Shown piece after piece: positions 59,600 to 64,000 of a DNA stretch of 64,000 nt. Position numbers and translations under genes: made by a program. A model generated the notes under the pieces. The model made no database searches and was not told the DNA's origin. It was given only the letters and a program-made list of their open reading frames with translations. Numbering within the stretch: position 1 is the stretch's first letter; every line of letters starts with the position of its first letter. Origin of the DNA: Tubulanus polymorphus (Eukaryota; Nemertea; Palaeonemertea; Tubulaniformes; Tubulanidae); NCBI RefSeq assembly GCF_964204645.1, contig NC_134025.1:9987001-10051000 (forward strand), given 5' to 3'.

Positions 59600-61790
59600 A
59601 ATTGGCCATCTAGTTTGGTCAATATAGAAATCGAATTACTCAATTTTCTGCATATGTCAAAACAGACTTTGCAAACAGACTTACCGATGGACTCATGGAC
59701 ACTAAAACGGTTTAGCATCTACGATATGATGGATCATAAGAATTGCCTGCTAACTCTCTGCAGTAACAGTCTATATCAAGGAGGTATACATCAGTGGGTA
59801 GCCTTACAATAGACTTAAAACCTTTTCTCTGATTTCTGATTTCAAAATCAAACCCCTGTTTAGCTCCCGGCAGGTGTGGTGGGTTTGTAAGGGACACTGA
59901 ATGGAAACAAAAAATCAAATGAAATCTACCAATTAAATAAATAACAGGGTCAATCCCTGTTTTAAGAAAAAAGAACTCTTCTCCACCATCTCCGTCAATC
60001 AATTTCCTTGTTTGCGCAGCTCGATTTCGGAATGTACGGAACAAAAATATAACTGTAAGTTTAGGGACACCTGGATTTCAGCGCAACAAGCTGGACAAAT
60101 TTTGGCTATCTGATTTAAGAATACAGGATTAATTAATTCTGACTCTTCAAAGTCATACACCATGAATTCATATCAGTATAAAAGCCTGGCCAACGAAAGT
60201 GTGTGTTCTATGATATAGGCAATTATCATTACTCACCCGACCGTCAAATAGTTAATATATCTGTGATAATTGAAATGAGTTTAATAACTCGCTGGCCAGA
60301 CATTTTGTCACCAACACGCCGACTGAACCAACCCTGCTAGCAATGAGCCATGAGTAGCCAACTCGAAAGTCACTCAACAGTAAAAATGAAATCGAACAAG
60401 TGTGGAAATAGTAGAGAATTGAACTTTTCATTGTGGTAAACCTCTAGCGGAAGGCAACTTTTGTCCACAGCAATAGAACAGTACTGTTTGCATGTTCCTG
60501 CCTGACAGCAACCTAAATATAGACCATGAATGCTATCAATGTAGAAGATAATATCAAAGACAAACCCTCTAGAATGGGAGCATATTTTTGGAGAATAAAT
60601 TATCTTTAAACCTTTATTATTATTATCATTATGATTATTATTATATCTCTGTTCTTGCACCTTGCACCCGTATGCACCATGCACAGGGTCCAGTGCCTTA
60701 ATTCTAAGTACAGCCAGCCCACTAACACTGGATCCTTTATAACCATCTAGTGCTTTCTAAATCTATCCAGATATTAAATTGTATGTATGGATTATGAAAA
60801 AATAAATACACTATACTAAACCATTCCAGGCCATTTTGGAGGAAAATAAATCCATGTTGATTCAAAAAGTATGTACCGTACCTCAAAATCTTTCCATCTT
60901 CTCTCCTGAAAGAACGCACTTTTTGAAAGCTCTCTCATTCAGTAGTTCTGTAGTTCTCCAATTTATAATTGAAAACCACTCACTTTCAAATCTGCAGGCC
61001 CCCCCCCCCCCCGGAGAGAAACCTGGAGGGCATGCCCACGGTTCCGCCCCCCTCGAAGAATAAGCGACTAAGTTAAAAGAATACATTTATAAATGCTCAT
61101 TATCTTTAGAACCATATGGATTTGTCAAGAACAACTCATCCAGATGCTGTTTCTTCCACAGTAGTCTCAATCACCGAAACACGACATTGCCATTTGTAAC
61201 TTTGAAAAAAACATTTCAAAACATGTCCGGAAAGAAACAAAAACCGGCGATTACGGATTATGAAAAAAAAATGATTTTACAGACTTTTGCAAGAAGAAAA
61301 AAAAACAAGACGCGACCGATATTCGAATAATGTGTTTAAAAGAAAGTTAACGACAAAAACGAAAAGAAACAAACAGATTGACGACCGAATCACCAGAGAT
61401 GAAGGATTCCCAAGGAGGCTGATTCCTGAGGAGGCAGATACCCTCGATACGGCGTATATGATTAGCCTAACAAATTTACCGTGAAACCAGGAAAAAATAC
61501 GACCACAATGAAAGCATCTGTGATTTACACGCTTCGCCGATGCGTTTCATTTCGTTTAATCGACGGAGTGGAAGAATCATAATCGCCGCGCCCCGTATTA
61601 TAACCATCACAATTAAATATGAATCCGAACACGACGAACTGTAACCTGTAATTTAGCCATCAGCAGCGGCACTTCAAGCAGCTGCTCAGTTGACTGGTAA
61701 TTGGTCAATAGAAACAACACCGACGACGAGACCGTCCACTTTCCATAAGTTTATCATGCTTGCTTCTCTGAGATGTAAGGCACTGCTTAC
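59600..61790. other. Intergenic region, no recognised gene
   Basis: No gene was recognised. A run of 14 C lies at 60999-61012, followed by a GC-rich block ('gagggcatgcccacggttcc'). A 'tatatcaaggaggtatacat' phrase near 59774 resembles 'tataccaaggagggattcag' at 28447, which may be a shared repeat end. A short ATT/TTA-rich run is at 60619-60643. Confidence 0.4.
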
Positions 61791-61796
61791 ACTTAG

Positions 61797-62375
61797 TATG
61801 AATTTGTAATCTCTCAACTGGAGTGCCACTCAGAGCATTTGCGAGGGTCCGGAGTGTCTTTTTGCCTTCTAAAGGCAAGACACTGCAGGGGCGGATCAAG
61901 GGTCTGATTCGAGGAGTGGGCCCCCAAAATTGGGTACATCATATTATCAAAAGGGCACCCCGAAAGAAAACTCGTGGGGAAACATTAACTCATTTTTGGA
62001 AATACGGATAAAAAGATTATGAATTTAAAGTATCAGTTAAATATTGTTAATTTTGCCATAAAATTTCAGGGCAACTATAGTACGAATTCGTAATCTCTCA
62101 CCACTCAGGACATTTGCAGGGTAGAGGGTTTCTTTGCGCCTTCTAAAAGTGAGGAGCTGCAGGGGCGGATCTAGGGTCTGATTGAGGGAGGGGTTCACCC
62201 CCCAAAATGGGGCATTTCAATCATATAGCTATAAGGGCACCTGATCATGGGAAAACATTACCTCATTTTTGGAAATACAGAGAACAAGTTAATGAATTCA
62301 AACTTCATTAGGTTATTAGGTATCAGTTAAATATTCTTCTTCATTTTCCTGTAAAATTTTAGGGTAACTTGCCAT
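61797..62375 (+). repeat. Tandem duplication of a 283-bp repeat unit
   Basis: Two diverged copies lie head to tail. The phrase TAATCTCTCA is at 61808 and again near 62091, an offset of 283 bp. Both copies then run through a 'gccttctaaa' block, 'ctgcaggggcggatc', 'gggtctgatt', 'cccccaaaa', 'ctcatttttggaaatac' and 'tatcagttaaatatt'. A related single fragment is at 5.0-5.1 kb. No coding is seen. Confidence 0.75.
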
Positions 62376-64000
62376 TTTGTAGTGGGGATGCGCGCACGAT
62401 ACACCCTCCCTTTTGATCTGCCCCGGCGCTGGAGAAGAACTAACTATTGATGAAGGAGTTCAGCTACCAGCCACTGCGATTTTAAACCAAGGGCTAGTAT
62501 CCGATAGCTAACACTCAAGCTACCGCACCTCTAATGCCTAAAACGTTCAGATTTTCTCCATAACGAAACATTGGTTGTTATTACAAATAGTGTTATAATA
62601 AAGGATCATGTCAGGTTTACGCATTGTGCGTATGTATCATAGAAAGAATTCGGCGAGAACATTTTTGCACCCGTTCTCTTTTTATCCCCAACCCTTCGCA
62701 ATATTGAATATACAGCCCGACAACGACGACGACGCATTGTCATCATTATATGAGATCATATGAAAAAAGAGAATGTTTTTTTAATTAAAGCGAATATTCA
62801 TGAAAAGTAGGTTTTGTTGTCCCCGTCTCTCTCTCTCCCTCGTCCGGCGCAGCAGCGTTTTGAAACGAAGCGCGCATAAGACCGGCGTATTCATCGATGT
62901 CAGCGGGGAGCTGTACCAGTTTGGGAATGGTGAAAAGCAAGCATATGGGGGCTTTGTCGTATGGTTCGGGTCACCCCCACAAGCGTAAAAGACCGATTTC
63001 CCAGCCTTTATGCGGGGCATAGCTCGCAAAATAACAACATACCATCGCGTAGCATGTGAGTTTATATGAATCTAATTACATGTTAATGATAGTAAATTGC
63101 ATTCGCCGTTCGAATCGACCCCGAAAGAAAAAGCTAGAAATTGATAGTCGGAGGGGGGGGTGAGGGTTTTAGCAGCATCAAACAACTCGTTTTAGTTTTA
63201 TGAAGTATGATAGATCCTTTGATCAACTCGGATCAACTCCGGACGTTTGTCGAGATATTTTTCGTGACACTATCTTAAGAAATGCATCACACCCAACTCG
63301 CATATCAGCTAAGTCGCGACACATTCTTACGGTCCCAAAAGGTCCGGAATGGACCGGAGCGGAGTCTACCCGTATAATAGGAATAATAAATATGTAGTAG
63401 ATGAATACATTTTTCATTCTAGATCGTTATTTTGCAATCTTTCCGTCCTCGGCTGAATCCCTGGATCCAGTTCCGCGGTCGTGAGTTAAATTTGACTCCA
63501 GAGTTAAAACGTTCAAAACGAACTGATTTCAACTCGGAGTTAACTCTAATTCACTACCGTGGAACCGGACCCTGAGGATTTGTAACTGAAGCGCAGCCGC
63601 CTCGTAACGATACACGACCGCTTATCGGATATCGAGACCCAAATTAGATATTTTGTCGTGGACATAACCTTGGAATCAACATATTAAATTAACTAAACCA
63701 CACGTCCCTGATATAACAAACAGCTCGTCTGTGGCGACTGTATGTACCCAGCCGTGTCTTACATTTAGTTGTTTTTAACTCGGATGAATTCGAATAATTA
63801 TTCGTTTAGTTCCTTAGTTGTTCAGCTTGGACGCAATTTGAATAGTGATTTTGAATTCGGAAAAAAATTCTTCGGTTCACAACAACAATTTGTAGCGCTG
63901 ATGGTACGTTGATCTATATTGAAACCGCCTAGTTTCAGATGTGATTTTTTAGTTAGTTTTTTTTAAATTTCGATTTATAATATCGAGATAGATCTAGTCG
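62376..64000. other. Intergenic right end of window
   Basis: No gene was recognised. There is a 'gacgacgacgac'-type run near 62720, a CT-rich run at 62825-62842 and a G-rich tract near 63151. A degraded relative of the pogo-like element is described next. Confidence 0.4.
63205..63376. mobile_element. Degraded pogo-like MITE
   Basis: 'gatcaactcggatcaactc', 'cacccaactcgcatatcag', 'cacattcttacggtcccaaa' and 'ggagcggagtctaccc' follow the same order as the element at 37.44-37.61 kb. The right inverted end is recognisable (TAGACTCCGCTCC on the other strand). The left end is largely lost. Confidence 0.5.

Overview
This window is eukaryotic nuclear DNA from an animal. Its genes are split by GT-AG introns, all the recognised genes are bilaterian orthologs, and the intergenic DNA is AT-rich with many short non-autonomous DNA transposons and tandem repeats. 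Gene structure and repeat style suggest a marine invertebrate, most likely a lophotrochozoan such as a mollusc. The species cannot be named from the sequence alone.

Four genes can be rebuilt exon by exon, each with consistent splice phases and close to the expected protein length. At 6.1-8.5 kb (+) is CRYZL1, a quinone oxidoreductase-like protein (9 exons, 355 aa). At 9.8-13.3 kb (-) is ATP5PO, the OSCP subunit of mitochondrial ATP synthase (8 exons, 209 aa). At 13.8-15.5 kb (+) is MRPS6, mitochondrial ribosomal protein bS6m (3 exons, 132 aa). At 21.1-38.7 kb (-) is PRDM1/Blimp-1, a PR/SET-domain and five-zinc-finger transcription factor (5 coding exons, 816 aa). ATP5PO and MRPS6 are head-to-head across about 0.5 kb and probably share a promoter region. 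CRYZL1 and ATP5PO are tail-to-tail. The trio CRYZL1-ATP5PO-MRPS6 also lies together on human 21q22.11, so this looks like an ancestral bilaterian gene cluster.

Layout: 1-6.0 kb, non-coding, with a hexanucleotide microsatellite and old repeats. 6-15.5 kb, the compact gene trio. 16.0-17.3 kb, a probable Helitron-like element with four 154-bp repeats, each carrying a CTCF-like core. 17.3-21 kb, no recognised gene. 21-38.7 kb, PRDM1, whose 11.5-kb intron holds a 38-bp minisatellite of about 23 copies and several MITEs. 38.7-64 kb, no gene I can recognise. This last part includes a local cluster of about eight copies of one MITE family (46.4-58.9 kb), a long (TA)n tract, inverted repeats and duplicated segments. 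I see no rRNA gene, no intact tRNA, no CRISPR array and no viral gene.

The most unusual items are the CTCF-like 154-bp array, the conserved gene trio, the MITE cluster, an in-frame upstream start in PRDM1, and Blimp-1-like sites inside the PRDM1 introns. I did not find a convincing new multi-gene system.
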